From Candidatus Hydrothermarchaeota archaeon (GTDB lineage: Archaea > Hydrothermarchaeota > Hydrothermarchaeia > Hydrothermarchaeales > BMS3B), in assembly GCA_015521945.1 (NCBI GenBank), contig WANG01000051.1:1-11566 (forward strand): DNA of 11,566 nt. Direction: 5' to 3'. Shown piece by piece: positions 1-6,270 of the stretch. The notes under the pieces are model-generated. The model saw nothing but the letters and a program-made list of their open reading frames with translations. It had not been told where the DNA came from and made no database searches. The first letter of the stretch is position 1, and the number at the start of each line of letters is the position of its first letter. The translations under genes were made by a program, and so were the position numbers.

Positions 1-304
1 CATCTATGAAGTCCACCCCCAGCGCCTCAAGTATCTGCGCCTCGGCGAAGTGGCCTATCCTCACCTTCGCCATCACTGGTATGCTCACCGCATCCATAAT
101 CTCCTGAATCTTCGCCGGGTCTGCCATTCTCGCCACGCCGCCGGCGGCGCGGATATCTGCTGGCACCTTTTCCAGCGCCATCACCGCAACCGCGCCCGCG
201 TCCTCGGCTATTCCCGCCTGCTCCGCATTGGTGACGTCCATTATTACTCCACCCTTCAGCATCTGCGCCAGCCCGCGCTTCACCTTAACACTACCCTTCT
301 TCAT
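1..304 (-). CDS. pdxS: PdxS, pyridoxal 5'-phosphate synthase lyase subunit (partial)
   Basis: N-terminal 101 residues of the PLP synthase subunit that condenses ribose 5-phosphate, glyceraldehyde 3-phosphate and ammonia (supplied by the glutaminase PdxT) into pyridoxal 5'-phosphate in the cytoplasm. The sequence shows the family signatures GGVIMDVTNAEQA (about residues 18-30), VPADIRAAGGVARM (47-60) and SIPVMAKVRIGHF (74-86). D23 matches the conserved active-site Asp, and K80 matches the lysine that forms the first ribose-phosphate adduct. The gene continues past the left edge, so the second catalytic lysine and the C-terminus are not visible. The ATG overlaps the TGA of the upstream AIR-synthase-related gene as ATGA, which implies one transcript and coupled translation. 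The identification is very secure because this family is highly conserved. Confidence 0.96.
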   Translation of the reverse strand, partial: MKKGSVKVKRGLAQMLKGGVIMDVTNAEQAGIAEDAGAVAVMALEKVPADIRAAGGVARMADPAKIQEIMDAVSIPVMAKVRIGHFAEAQILEALGVDFID

Positions 305-1641
305 GCCTCAACCTCCTGAATGTACCTCATGACCATCCTCTTCTTCTCCAGCGCCCGCCTCCAGGCGCTCTCAACCCTGCGCCTCATCTCCTCCACCTCC
401 TCCGGGGCATCCTCACCCACCGCACGCTTGACCTCGGTGTACGCAGCCTCCCTGAAGCGTGGCTCAAGCCTCCTCCTTGAGCCCCTCTCCTCCAGGTACA
501 CGCCCCTGCCCTCCTCAACCCTCCCCACCACGTGCATCTCCGTAACCCCGGAGAGCGCCTCCACCAGCTCCTCCGCGTGCTCTTCGGGTACGGAGAGCAG
601 CAGGGAGTCAATGCTTATGCCCAGGGGGTCAATCCCCAGCTCCCGCAGCATCCGCAGCACCTCGGCGTCAATGGCTCCGTAGAGGGCATCCGCATCCAGC
701 ACCAGCCTCGTCTTTGAGGCACCCGCAATCTCGTGGGCATCGCCCCTCACGCCCCCGTTGGTCACATCTGTCATGGCGTTCACATGCCTCAGCATACCCG
801 AGCTCCTGAGCACCTCGCAGGCGAGCATGAACTCCACGTTCAGGGTCCTCATCACCACCTCCTGCCACCCGTGGTACACGGCTATGGTGCTCACCGTACC
901 CCCGCCCTTGCCCGTGCTCATCAGCAGCACATCCCCCGGCTTGGCGTGCCTCCTCAGCCTCGGCGGCTCCTCTGACACCCCCACCGCACCGGCGCACCCC
1001 ACCAGGCGCTCCCCCAGCACCATGTCCCCGCCTATCCTCAGGGTGCTGCCCGCAACCAGGGGAGCGGAGCACACCTCCCCGGCGCAGGCAGCCCCGGCGG
1101 TGAAGTCAAACAGCTTGCCCACATCCCCGTCATCCGCTATGTGCAGGTCCACCAGGGTGGCAACGGGTCTGAAGCCCACCACGCACACATCCCTGAGCGC
1201 CGCCCTGGTGCAGTGGAAGCCCGCCAGAAAGGGAAACTCGCTCAGGCGGGAGTGCATGCCATCCACCGCGAGCCCAACGTAGGTGGAGCCCGCCCTCACA
1301 GCTCCCGCATCGTCCATCTCCCTCGCCGGGAGCTCACCCCCCGAGGCGAGCCTGCCCAGCAGCCTGTGCACGAAGAAGTCCCCCTGCCCCCGTGAGCCCA
1401 CTCCGAACTCCCCTGCGCCAACATCAGCCCTCGGGTACCTGAGCACCTCCCCAGTCATTCCCTCCGCATTCTGGCTCCTCACCGCCTCGCAGGCATCCCT
1501 CACCACAGCCCGTGCAAACCCCTCGGCTCTCTCCTCCCCCCACCCCTTCAGCGCCATGACATGCCTGGTGACGGCTCTCACCACCTCTCCCTCAGGCTCA
1601 CCCCTGAGCAGCCTCCTGCGCGCAAACCCTTCAACATCCAT
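301..1641 (-). CDS. AIR synthase-related (PurM/SelD superfamily) protein, function unknown
   Basis: A 446-residue protein of the PurM/SelD/HypE fold, an ATP-dependent superfamily that activates amide, selenide or carbamoyl groups. An N-terminal helical region of about 70 residues precedes a glycine-rich segment, GVGSRGQGDFFVHR (80-93). Next come AVDGMHS (125-131) and a CTRAALRDVCVVGFRPVA stretch (144-161) equivalent to the 'DxxAMGAxP' region of PurM/SelD. The C-terminal half has KPGDVLLMSTGKGGG (234-248) and TDVTNGGVRGDA (291-302), matching the SelD/PurM 'TDVTGxG' motif. A helical tail of about 50 residues ends the protein. I do not see a SelD-type catalytic Cys/Sec motif at the N-terminus, so it is probably not selenophosphate synthetase, and its substrate cannot be named. 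I chose ATG 1641; a TTG at 1674 would add 11 residues with no conserved character. It is the first gene of a two-gene operon with pdxS. Confidence 0.85.
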   Translation of the reverse strand: MDVEGFARRRLLRGEPEGEVVRAVTRHVMALKGWGEERAEGFARAVVRDACEAVRSQNAEGMTGEVLRYPRADVGAGEFGVGSRGQGDFFVHRLLGRLASGGELPAREMDDAGAVRAGSTYVGLAVDGMHSRLSEFPFLAGFHCTRAALRDVCVVGFRPVATLVDLHIADDGDVGKLFDFTAGAACAGEVCSAPLVAGSTLRIGGDMVLGERLVGCAGAVGVSEEPPRLRRHAKPGDVLLMSTGKGGGTVSTIAVYHGWQEVVMRTLNVEFMLACEVLRSSGMLRHVNAMTDVTNGGVRGDAHEIAGASKTRLVLDADALYGAIDAEVLRMLRELGIDPLGISIDSLLLSVPEEHAEELVEALSGVTEMHVVGRVEEGRGVYLEERGSRRRLEPRFREAAYTEVKRAVGEDAPEEVEEMRRRVESAWRRALEKKRMVMRYIQEVEA

Positions 1642-1716
1642 ACCGCATCTCTGGTCTGGTACACCCGTCCACAAACATTAATATACCGAGGGCAAAATTT
1701 TATGGCGGGTGCGGAG
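1642..1716. promoter_or_regulatory. Divergent promoter region
   Basis: Seventy-five bases between the minus-strand AIR-synthase-related gene and the plus-strand CBS gene. The box TTAATATA at 1678-1685 fits a plus-strand TATA element. With the usual archaeal spacing it predicts transcription starting near 1707, which suits the ATG at 1717 better than the one at 1702. On the minus strand, CATAAAATTTTG at 1703-1692 is a candidate TATA for the divergent operon, giving a leader of roughly 30 bases to ATG 1641. These are assignments by composition and spacing only. Confidence 0.5.
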
Positions 1717-2094
1717 ATGAAGGTCAGGGAGATAATGCATTCAATAACGGTGGTGAAGCCAGATACGAGCGTCAGGGAAGTTGCGGAGCTGATGAGGAAG
1801 AAGAAGATAGGCTCCGTGCTGGTGGAGCTTGCGCCCCTCCGGTACGGAATACTCACGGAGAGGGACATCCTGACAAAGGTGGTTGCCGAGGATGCTGACC
1901 CCGCGCAGGTTAAAGCCTCCGAGGTGATGACGGAGCTCAGGTACACCATTGACGCCGAGGCAAGCGTTGAGAAGGCCTCCGAAATCATAGACGCCAACAA
2001 CATCCGGCGCCTGCCGGTGATGCAGAACGGGGAGATAGTGGGGATGGTAACCGCCAGGGACGTGGCGAGAGCCTGCATCAGACTGGCGAGGTGA
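1717..2094 (+). CDS. Two-CBS-domain protein
   Basis: A stand-alone pair of CBS domains (125 residues from this start), which typically form a flat dimer that binds an adenine nucleotide such as AMP, ATP or SAM and act as an energy-status sensor or regulatory partner. Domain 1 runs from MKVREIM to GILTERDILTKV, and domain 2 from ASEVMTE to GEIVGMVTARDVARA. The T/S-x-x-D nucleotide-ribose motif is present in both as LTERD and VTARD. No other effector domain is attached, so the regulated partner is unknown. I chose ATG 1717 because family members begin at the MKVREIM strand and GGGTG lies just upstream. ATG 1702 (MAGAE added) is the alternative. The gene is followed by a separate promoter, so it is probably monocistronic. 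Confidence 0.88.
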   Translation: MKVREIMHSITVVKPDTSVREVAELMRKKKIGSVLVELAPLRYGILTERDILTKVVAEDADPAQVKASEVMTELRYTIDAEASVEKASEIIDANNIRRLPVMQNGEIVGMVTARDVARACIRLAR

Positions 2095-2100
2095 GCGAAA

Positions 2101-2110
2101 TATTTATAAT
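2101..2110 (+). promoter_or_regulatory. TATA box of the frhB-like/por operon
   Basis: The A/T-rich element TATTTATAAT lies directly after the CBS gene and about 50 bases before the FrhB-like start. Normal archaeal spacing places transcription start around 2130-2134, leaving an untranslated leader of about 25-30 bases that contains the strong ribosome-binding site GAGGTGGAG at 2148-2156. It is the only convincing promoter before the five-gene run. Confidence 0.65.
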
Positions 2111-2147
2111 GAAAAATCGTGATGGATACTATTGTGCAGATGTCGTA

Positions 2148-2156
2148 GAGGTGGAG
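2148..2156 (+). promoter_or_regulatory. Ribosome-binding site deciding the FrhB-like start
   Basis: GAGGTGGAG matches the archaeal anti-Shine-Dalgarno and ends two bases before ATG 2159. It supports that ATG over the in-frame TTG at 2132, which has no such signal and sits at the predicted transcription start. The start matters because it shows the protein really begins at the FrhB C-terminal domain. Confidence 0.7.
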
Positions 2157-2158
2157 AG

Positions 2159-3292
2159 ATGAAGCTTGCCTATGTTGGCCTACCCTGTCAGCTGCAGGCG
2201 CTGCGCAAGCTGCAGATGTTCAGCTCCGAGATAGGGCAGAGCTGGATGAACCAGGTGGAGCTGACCATAGGGCTGTTCTGCAGGGAGAACTGGGCATACA
2301 CCTGCCTCCGTGCGCTGGTGGAGGACGACTACGGCATAAAGCTCAGCGAGGTTGACAAGTTTGACATAAAGAAGGGGAAGATGCTGCTCTACCGCAACGG
2401 TGAGGTGCTGCTGGGGATTCCCCTCCACGAGACCAAGCCCTACGTGCGCGCCGCCTGCGAGGTGTGCCTGGACTTCTCGGCGGAGCTGGCTGACCTGAGC
2501 GTTGGTGCGGTGGGCTCACCTCCCAAGTACAGCACCGTTATAGTTCGCACGAGGCGTGGAATGGAGCTGCTCAGGGAGGCTGAGAGCAGCGGATACGTGG
2601 AGGTCAGGCACATAAGCGAGGTTAAACCCGGAACCAGGCTCGTGGTCAAGCTAACCAACGAGAAGCGGGAGGAGAACCTGAAGGAGGCGGAGCAGAGGGC
2701 GAAGCACGGGTACCCGGCCAGGCACATTCAGAGCATGGGTGAGCGGGAGCTCACCGGCATCCTGGAGGGAGCCAAGGGCAGGAGCTTCGCGGACCTGGAG
2801 AGGCACGTGGTTGAAGCCGGGATGTGCGTCGCCTGCGGCACCTGCGTGGCTGTTGCGGGGGAGCACCTTGAGATGGTTGAGGAGCGCCCGCGCCTGCGCG
2901 AGGGTGCGTCTGGCGAGGGTGAGGCTCTTGAGAAAGCCTACCTTGCCTGCCCGCGCACCTCCCTGCCCACCATGCTCATGGCCGAGAGGCTGTTCTCGGA
3001 GGAGGGCGAGGTTAAGAGCGACTCCTTGGGCAAATACATTGATGTCTTTGCGGTGAGAGCCACGGAGAAGGCGAAGCTGAGCCGGTGGCAGGATGGCGGT
3101 GCCGTAACCGCGCTTCTCCTTCAGGCTCTGAGCTCCGGCAGGATAGATGCGGCGATAACCGCAATGAGAGACCGGGACTGGAAGCCCCGTGCGGTGGCAG
3201 CGAGAAGCGAGGAGGAGCTCCGCCAGACAGGGGGCACCCTGTACTGCTACGTGACCAACATGCCCCTGCTGAAGGAGGTGGCTTCAAGGTGA
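2159..3292 (+). CDS. Circularly permuted FrhB-family F420-dehydrogenase/hydrogenase beta-type iron-sulfur flavoprotein
   Basis: A 377-residue FrhB-family protein; members carry FAD and a [4Fe-4S] cluster and exchange hydride with coenzyme F420. The domain order is reversed. Residues 1-190 are the domain that is normally C-terminal: GLPCQLQALRKLQ at 7-19, FCREN at 40-44, CEVC at 100-103, and ELADLSVGAVGSP at 109-121. C10, C41, C100 and C103 match the FrhB cluster ligands. Residues 200-270 resemble the usual N-terminal ferredoxin-like lead-in, with CVACGTC at 223-229 and CPRT at 264-267. Residues 290-377 are the normally N-terminal domain, with QDGGAVTALLLQAL at 311-324 and WKPRAVA at 341-347, ending at LLKEVASR. 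In canonical FrhB that end runs straight into the PCQ segment that starts this protein. It is the first gene of the por operon and overlaps porC as GTGA. Family membership is secure. The F420 substrate is inferred from the family; another flavin- or ferredoxin-linked role is possible. Confidence 0.88.
   Translation: MKLAYVGLPCQLQALRKLQMFSSEIGQSWMNQVELTIGLFCRENWAYTCLRALVEDDYGIKLSEVDKFDIKKGKMLLYRNGEVLLGIPLHETKPYVRAACEVCLDFSAELADLSVGAVGSPPKYSTVIVRTRRGMELLREAESSGYVEVRHISEVKPGTRLVVKLTNEKREENLKEAEQRAKHGYPARHIQSMGERELTGILEGAKGRSFADLERHVVEAGMCVACGTCVAVAGEHLEMVEERPRLREGASGEGEALEKAYLACPRTSLPTMLMAERLFSEEGEVKSDSLGKYIDVFAVRATEKAKLSRWQDGGAVTALLLQALSSGRIDAAITAMRDRDWKPRAVAARSEEELRQTGGTLYCYVTNMPLLKEVASR
3274..3280 (+). 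promoter_or_regulatory. Ribosome-binding site for porC
   Basis: A perfect GGAGGTG inside the end of the FrhB-like gene lies 8 bases before GTG 3289. It fixes the porC start, since no ATG exists near the conserved N-terminus. Confidence 0.75.
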
Positions 3293-3828
3293 AGGAGATA
3301 CGTTTCCACGGCAGAGGCGGGCAGGGCGCGGTTACGGCTGCAGACCTGCTTGCCATGGCAGCCTTCTTTGACGGCAAGTACTCCCAGGCGTTTCCCAGCT
3401 TCGGCACGGAGCGCAGGGGTGCGCCCGTTACCGCCTTTGCCAGGATAAGCGACCGCTTCATACGCCTCAGGAGCCAGATTTACGAGCCCGACTACATCGT
3501 CGTGCAGGACCCGTCGCTGCTTGAGGTTATAGATGTTGCCTCAGGGCTGAAGAGCACCGGCAAGGCGCTTATAAACACCGAGAAGAGCAGCATAAGGCTG
3601 AACACCCAGGCGGAGGTTCACACGATAAACGCCACCAGGATAGCTCTTGATGTGCTGGGCGTGCCCATAGTGAACACCGCAATGATAGGCGCCTTTGCAG
3701 CCCTCACCAAGGAGGTTTCCTTGGACTCGGTGGTCAGGGCGGTGCGCAGGCGCTTCCCGGAGAAGCTTGCGGAGAAGAACGTGCGTGCGGTAGAGGTGGC
3801 GTATGAGGAGATGGAGGCGAAGCTATGA
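3289..3828 (+). CDS. porC: 2-oxoacid:ferredoxin oxidoreductase gamma subunit (PorC/PorG)
   Basis: A 179-residue gamma subunit of the four-subunit pyruvate (or related 2-oxoacid):ferredoxin oxidoreductase, which corresponds to domain III of single-chain PFOR and takes part in binding coenzyme A. Visible family motifs are FHGRGGQGAVTAADLLA (6-22), FPSFGTERRGAPVTAF (35-50), and the VVQDPSLL region (71-78). The length is typical. The GTG start is chosen for its strong GGAGGTG site and because the GTGA overlap with the preceding FrhB-like gene matches the other junctions. The stop overlaps the porD start as ATGA. The alternative assignment is the gamma subunit of a 2-ketoisovalerate enzyme, which cannot be separated from PorC by eye. 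Confidence 0.94.
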   Translation: MKEIRFHGRGGQGAVTAADLLAMAAFFDGKYSQAFPSFGTERRGAPVTAFARISDRFIRLRSQIYEPDYIVVQDPSLLEVIDVASGLKSTGKALINTEKSSIRLNTQAEVHTINATRIALDVLGVPIVNTAMIGAFAALTKEVSLDSVVRAVRRRFPEKLAEKNVRAVEVAYEEMEAKL

Positions 3829-4085
3829 AGGTTAACATCGCAGCATGCATCACCGAGCCCGGGAGCTCGGAGCGCAACAAGACGGGTGGATGGAGGGTTT
3901 TCAAGCCCGTGGTCCACCAGGAGCGCTGCATAGACTGCGGAAGCTGCTGGATATTCTGCCCCGAGGCGTGCATATCCAGGAAGGAGGGCAGGTACGAGGT
4001 TGACCTGGACTTCTGCAAGGGGTGCGGAATCTGCGCGAACGAGTGCCCCACCGAGGCAATAGAGATGGTGCTGGAGGAGAAGTGA
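3825..4085 (+). CDS. porD: 2-oxoacid:ferredoxin oxidoreductase delta subunit (PorD), 2[4Fe-4S] ferredoxin
   Basis: An 86-residue ferredoxin-like subunit that carries electrons from the thiamine-diphosphate catalytic core out to ferredoxin or another acceptor. Two full cluster motifs are present: CIDCGSCWIFCP (C35, C38, C41, C45) and CKGCGICANECP (C64, C67, C70, C74). The lead-in GGWRVFKPVV (21-30) before the first motif is characteristic of PorD rather than a free ferredoxin. The ATG overlaps the porC TGA by four bases, GGAGGCG at 3813-3819 is the ribosome-binding site, and the stop shares one base with porA (TGATG). If the FrhB-like protein is a partner, this is the subunit most likely to hand electrons to it. 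Confidence 0.95.
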   Translation: MKVNIAACITEPGSSERNKTGGWRVFKPVVHQERCIDCGSCWIFCPEACISRKEGRYEVDLDFCKGCGICANECPTEAIEMVLEEK

Positions 4086-5257
4086 TGCCCCACAGGGATG
4101 TTATGCACGGTTCAAGGGCGGTCGCAGAGGCCGTGAGGCTCTGCGACGTTAAGGTGGTGGCAGCCTACCCCATAACCCCGCAGACCCACATAGTTGAGGA
4201 CATCGCCGAGATGGTGGCGAACGGCGAGCTGGATGCGGAGTACATAATGGTGGAGAGCGAGCACTCGGCGATGAGCGCCTGCATAGGTGCCAGCGCCACG
4301 GGCGCGAGGAGCTTCACCGCCACCGCATCCCAGGGGCTGGCGCTGATGCACGAGGTGCTGTGGATAGCCTCAGGTCTTCGGCTGCCCATTGTCATGGTGA
4401 ACGCCAACCGTGCCCTGAGCGCGCCCATAAACATCTGGAACGACCAGAGCGACTCCATAGCCGAGCGGGACTCGGGGTGGATTCAGATATACGTGGAGAC
4501 CGCCCAGGAGGCGCTGGACAGCGTGATTCAGGCTTACAGGATAGCCGAGGATGCGGAGGTGCTCCTGCCGGCGATGGTGTGCATGGACGGGTTCGTGCTC
4601 ACCCACACCGTTGAGCCCGTGGAGGTGCCCGACAGGGAGCAGGTGCGGGAGTACCTGCCAGAGCTCAGGATGCCCCACACCTTGGACCCGGAGAACCCGG
4701 TAACCATGGGCTCCCTCGGTGACCCCAACTACTACATGGAGTGCAGGAAGCAGCAGGAGCTGGCGATGGAGAGAGCCCTTGAGGTTGCCCGGAGGGCTGA
4801 TGAGGAGTTCAGGCGGGTGTTCGGCAGGGGCTACGGGGTGGTTGAGGAGTACAACATGGAGGATGCGGAGGTGGTGCTTGTCACCATGGGCTCGGTTGCG
4901 GGCACGATAAAGGACACCATAGACATGCTGGGGGATGAGAGCGTGGGGCTGCTCAGGCTGCGCCTCTTCAGGCCCTTCCCCAAGGAGGCGGTGAGGCGGG
5001 CGCTCGCAAATGCGAAGGTGGTGAACGTGATTGAGAAGGATGTTTCCATAGGCATGGGCGAGGGCGCCCTGATGACGGAGCTGAAGAGCGTGCTCTACGG
5101 GTCCGACATAAAGGTGCTGGGCACCGTCGCGGGGCTCGGAGGAAGGGACATTACCACCGAGCACATCCGCCAGGCGGTGGAGCGGGCGCAGCGCGCCCTG
5201 CGTGGCGAGAGGGTTGATGAGGTTGCATGGGCAGGTCTGAAGGAGGAAGCGGTGTGA
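4085..5257 (+). CDS. porA: 2-oxoacid:ferredoxin oxidoreductase alpha subunit (PorA)
   Basis: A 390-residue alpha subunit (pyrimidine-binding and transketolase C-terminal-like domains) that forms the ThDP active site together with PorB. It has YPITPQTHIVE (28-38), the hallmark substrate/ThDP segment. The conserved ESEHSAMSACIGASATGARS block (58-77) is followed by ATASQGLALMHE (79-90) and NIWNDQSDSIAERDSGWIQ (116-134), all diagnostic of the family. The C-terminal domain includes LRLRLFRPFP (290-299). The length is normal. Start ATG 4085 has GGAGG at 4073-4077 and follows PorD with a one-base overlap. The stop overlaps the GTG of porB. Pyruvate is the likeliest substrate from motif similarity and the gamma-delta-alpha-beta gene order, but 2-ketoisovalerate is not excluded. 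Confidence 0.95.
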   Translation: MPHRDVMHGSRAVAEAVRLCDVKVVAAYPITPQTHIVEDIAEMVANGELDAEYIMVESEHSAMSACIGASATGARSFTATASQGLALMHEVLWIASGLRLPIVMVNANRALSAPINIWNDQSDSIAERDSGWIQIYVETAQEALDSVIQAYRIAEDAEVLLPAMVCMDGFVLTHTVEPVEVPDREQVREYLPELRMPHTLDPENPVTMGSLGDPNYYMECRKQQELAMERALEVARRADEEFRRVFGRGYGVVEEYNMEDAEVVLVTMGSVAGTIKDTIDMLGDESVGLLRLRLFRPFPKEAVRRALANAKVVNVIEKDVSIGMGEGALMTELKSVLYGSDIKVLGTVAGLGGRDITTEHIRQAVERAQRALRGERVDEVAWAGLKEEAV

Positions 5258-6231
5258 GGGTTGCTGTGGATATCCCGAGCTACGTGAGATGCCGCCACGT
5301 GTGCGGCGCAAGCTTGGCTGCGAGCAGGTGCTACAAGTTCGGGCGGCTGGTCAAGGAGGTCAGCGATGAGGAGCTCTTCGCCTCTGGGCACAGGGGGTGC
5401 GCAGGGTGCGGGTGCACCATAGCGATGAGGCTGGCTCTGAAGGTTGCAGGGAGAAACGTGATAGTCACCCACGCCACGGGGTGCATGGAGGTTATCAGCT
5501 CACCCTACCCCGAGACCGCCTGGAGGGTGCCCTGGATACACGTTGCCTTTGAGAACTCCGCAGCGGTGGCGAGCGGGGTTGAGGCTGCCCTCAAGGCTCT
5601 GGGGAAGAGGCACGTTAAGGTGATAGCCTTCGGAGGCGACGGGGGCACGGTGGACATAGGCTTCCAGGCGCTGAGCGGCGCCCTTGAGCGGGGGCACGAC
5701 TTCGTGTACATCTGCTACGACAACGAGGCGTACATGAACACGGGCATACAGCGCTCCGGAGCCACACCCTACGGCGCCGCCACGACGACCTCGCCACCCG
5801 GCAGGGAGAGCTTCGGCAACCGCACCTTCAAGAAGGACATGCCCAGGATAGTGGCGGCTCATGGCATACCCTACGTTGCCACGGCGAGCGTTGCCTTCCC
5901 CTTGGACTACATGGAGAAGGTGAGGAAGGCGCTGGAGACTGAGGGTCCCGCCTACGTGCACGTGCATGCTTCCTGCACCCCCGGGTGGGGGATACCCAGC
6001 GAGAAGAGCATTGAGGTCGCACGCCTGGCTGTGGACAGCGGAATGTGGATACTCTACGAGCTGGAGAATGGCAGGGGCAGGGTTACCTACAAGCCGCCGG
6101 AGAAGCGCCCTGTGAAGGAGTACCTGAGAATGCAGAAGCGCTTCAGGCACCTCACCGATGAGCACATAGAGGTGCTGCAGCGGTACGTGGACGAGCGCTG
6201 GGACGAGGTCTTCGGAGAGGACGAGGAGTGA
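5254..6231 (+). CDS. porB: 2-oxoacid:ferredoxin oxidoreductase beta subunit (PorB)
   Basis: A 325-residue ThDP pyrophosphate-binding subunit that also holds the cluster closest to the active site. GHRGCAGCGC (45-54) supplies C49 and C52, ATGCMEV supplies C77, and HASCTPGWG supplies C241; together these are the usual four ligands. The ThDP/Mg motif runs from GGDGGTVDIGF (127-137) to YDNEAYMNTG (155-164), with D129 and N157 as metal ligands. The GTG start at 5254 has AGGAGG at 5241-5246 and overlaps the porA stop (GTGTGA). With this start the protein has about 40 residues before the conserved ELFASGH, longer than I recall for most PorB proteins, and that extension contains three extra cysteines (C13, C17, C26). 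A later in-frame GTG or TTG start is possible but lacks a comparable ribosome-binding site. Confidence 0.94.
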   Translation: MRVAVDIPSYVRCRHVCGASLAASRCYKFGRLVKEVSDEELFASGHRGCAGCGCTIAMRLALKVAGRNVIVTHATGCMEVISSPYPETAWRVPWIHVAFENSAAVASGVEAALKALGKRHVKVIAFGGDGGTVDIGFQALSGALERGHDFVYICYDNEAYMNTGIQRSGATPYGAATTTSPPGRESFGNRTFKKDMPRIVAAHGIPYVATASVAFPLDYMEKVRKALETEGPAYVHVHASCTPGWGIPSEKSIEVARLAVDSGMWILYELENGRGRVTYKPPEKRPVKEYLRMQKRFRHLTDEHIEVLQRYVDERWDEVFGEDEE

Positions 6232-6233
6232 TG

Positions 6234-6259
6234 CTCCGAGGGGCGCTCGCCTCCCGGAG
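6234..6259 (+). promoter_or_regulatory. Hairpin between porB and the DUF504 gene
   Basis: An inverted repeat begins three bases after the porB stop. CTCCGAGGGGC (6234-6244) pairs with GCCTCCCGGAG (6249-6259) around a GCTC loop, giving 11 positions with one A-C mismatch and one G-U. No U-run follows, so it is not a classic terminator. It directly abuts the AGGGTG ribosome-binding region of the next gene, and it could be a processing, stability or translation-control element. Confidence 0.45.
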
Positions 6260-6270
6260 AAGGGTGCGGG

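Noticed and set aside
320..1681. Plus-strand open frames (320-682, 758-1282, 1283-1681) opposite the AIR-synthase-related gene
   Set aside because: Compositionally biased shadow frames; the minus-strand protein has the superfamily motifs across the same region.
2132..2158. TTG start that would extend the FrhB-like protein by nine residues
   Set aside because: It sits at the predicted transcription start with no ribosome-binding site, and the added Cys/Arg-rich residues match nothing.
4370..5311. 313-codon minus-strand open frame opposite porA
   Set aside because: His/Leu/Pro-rich low-complexity translation without motifs; it lies wholly antisense to porA and the start of porB.
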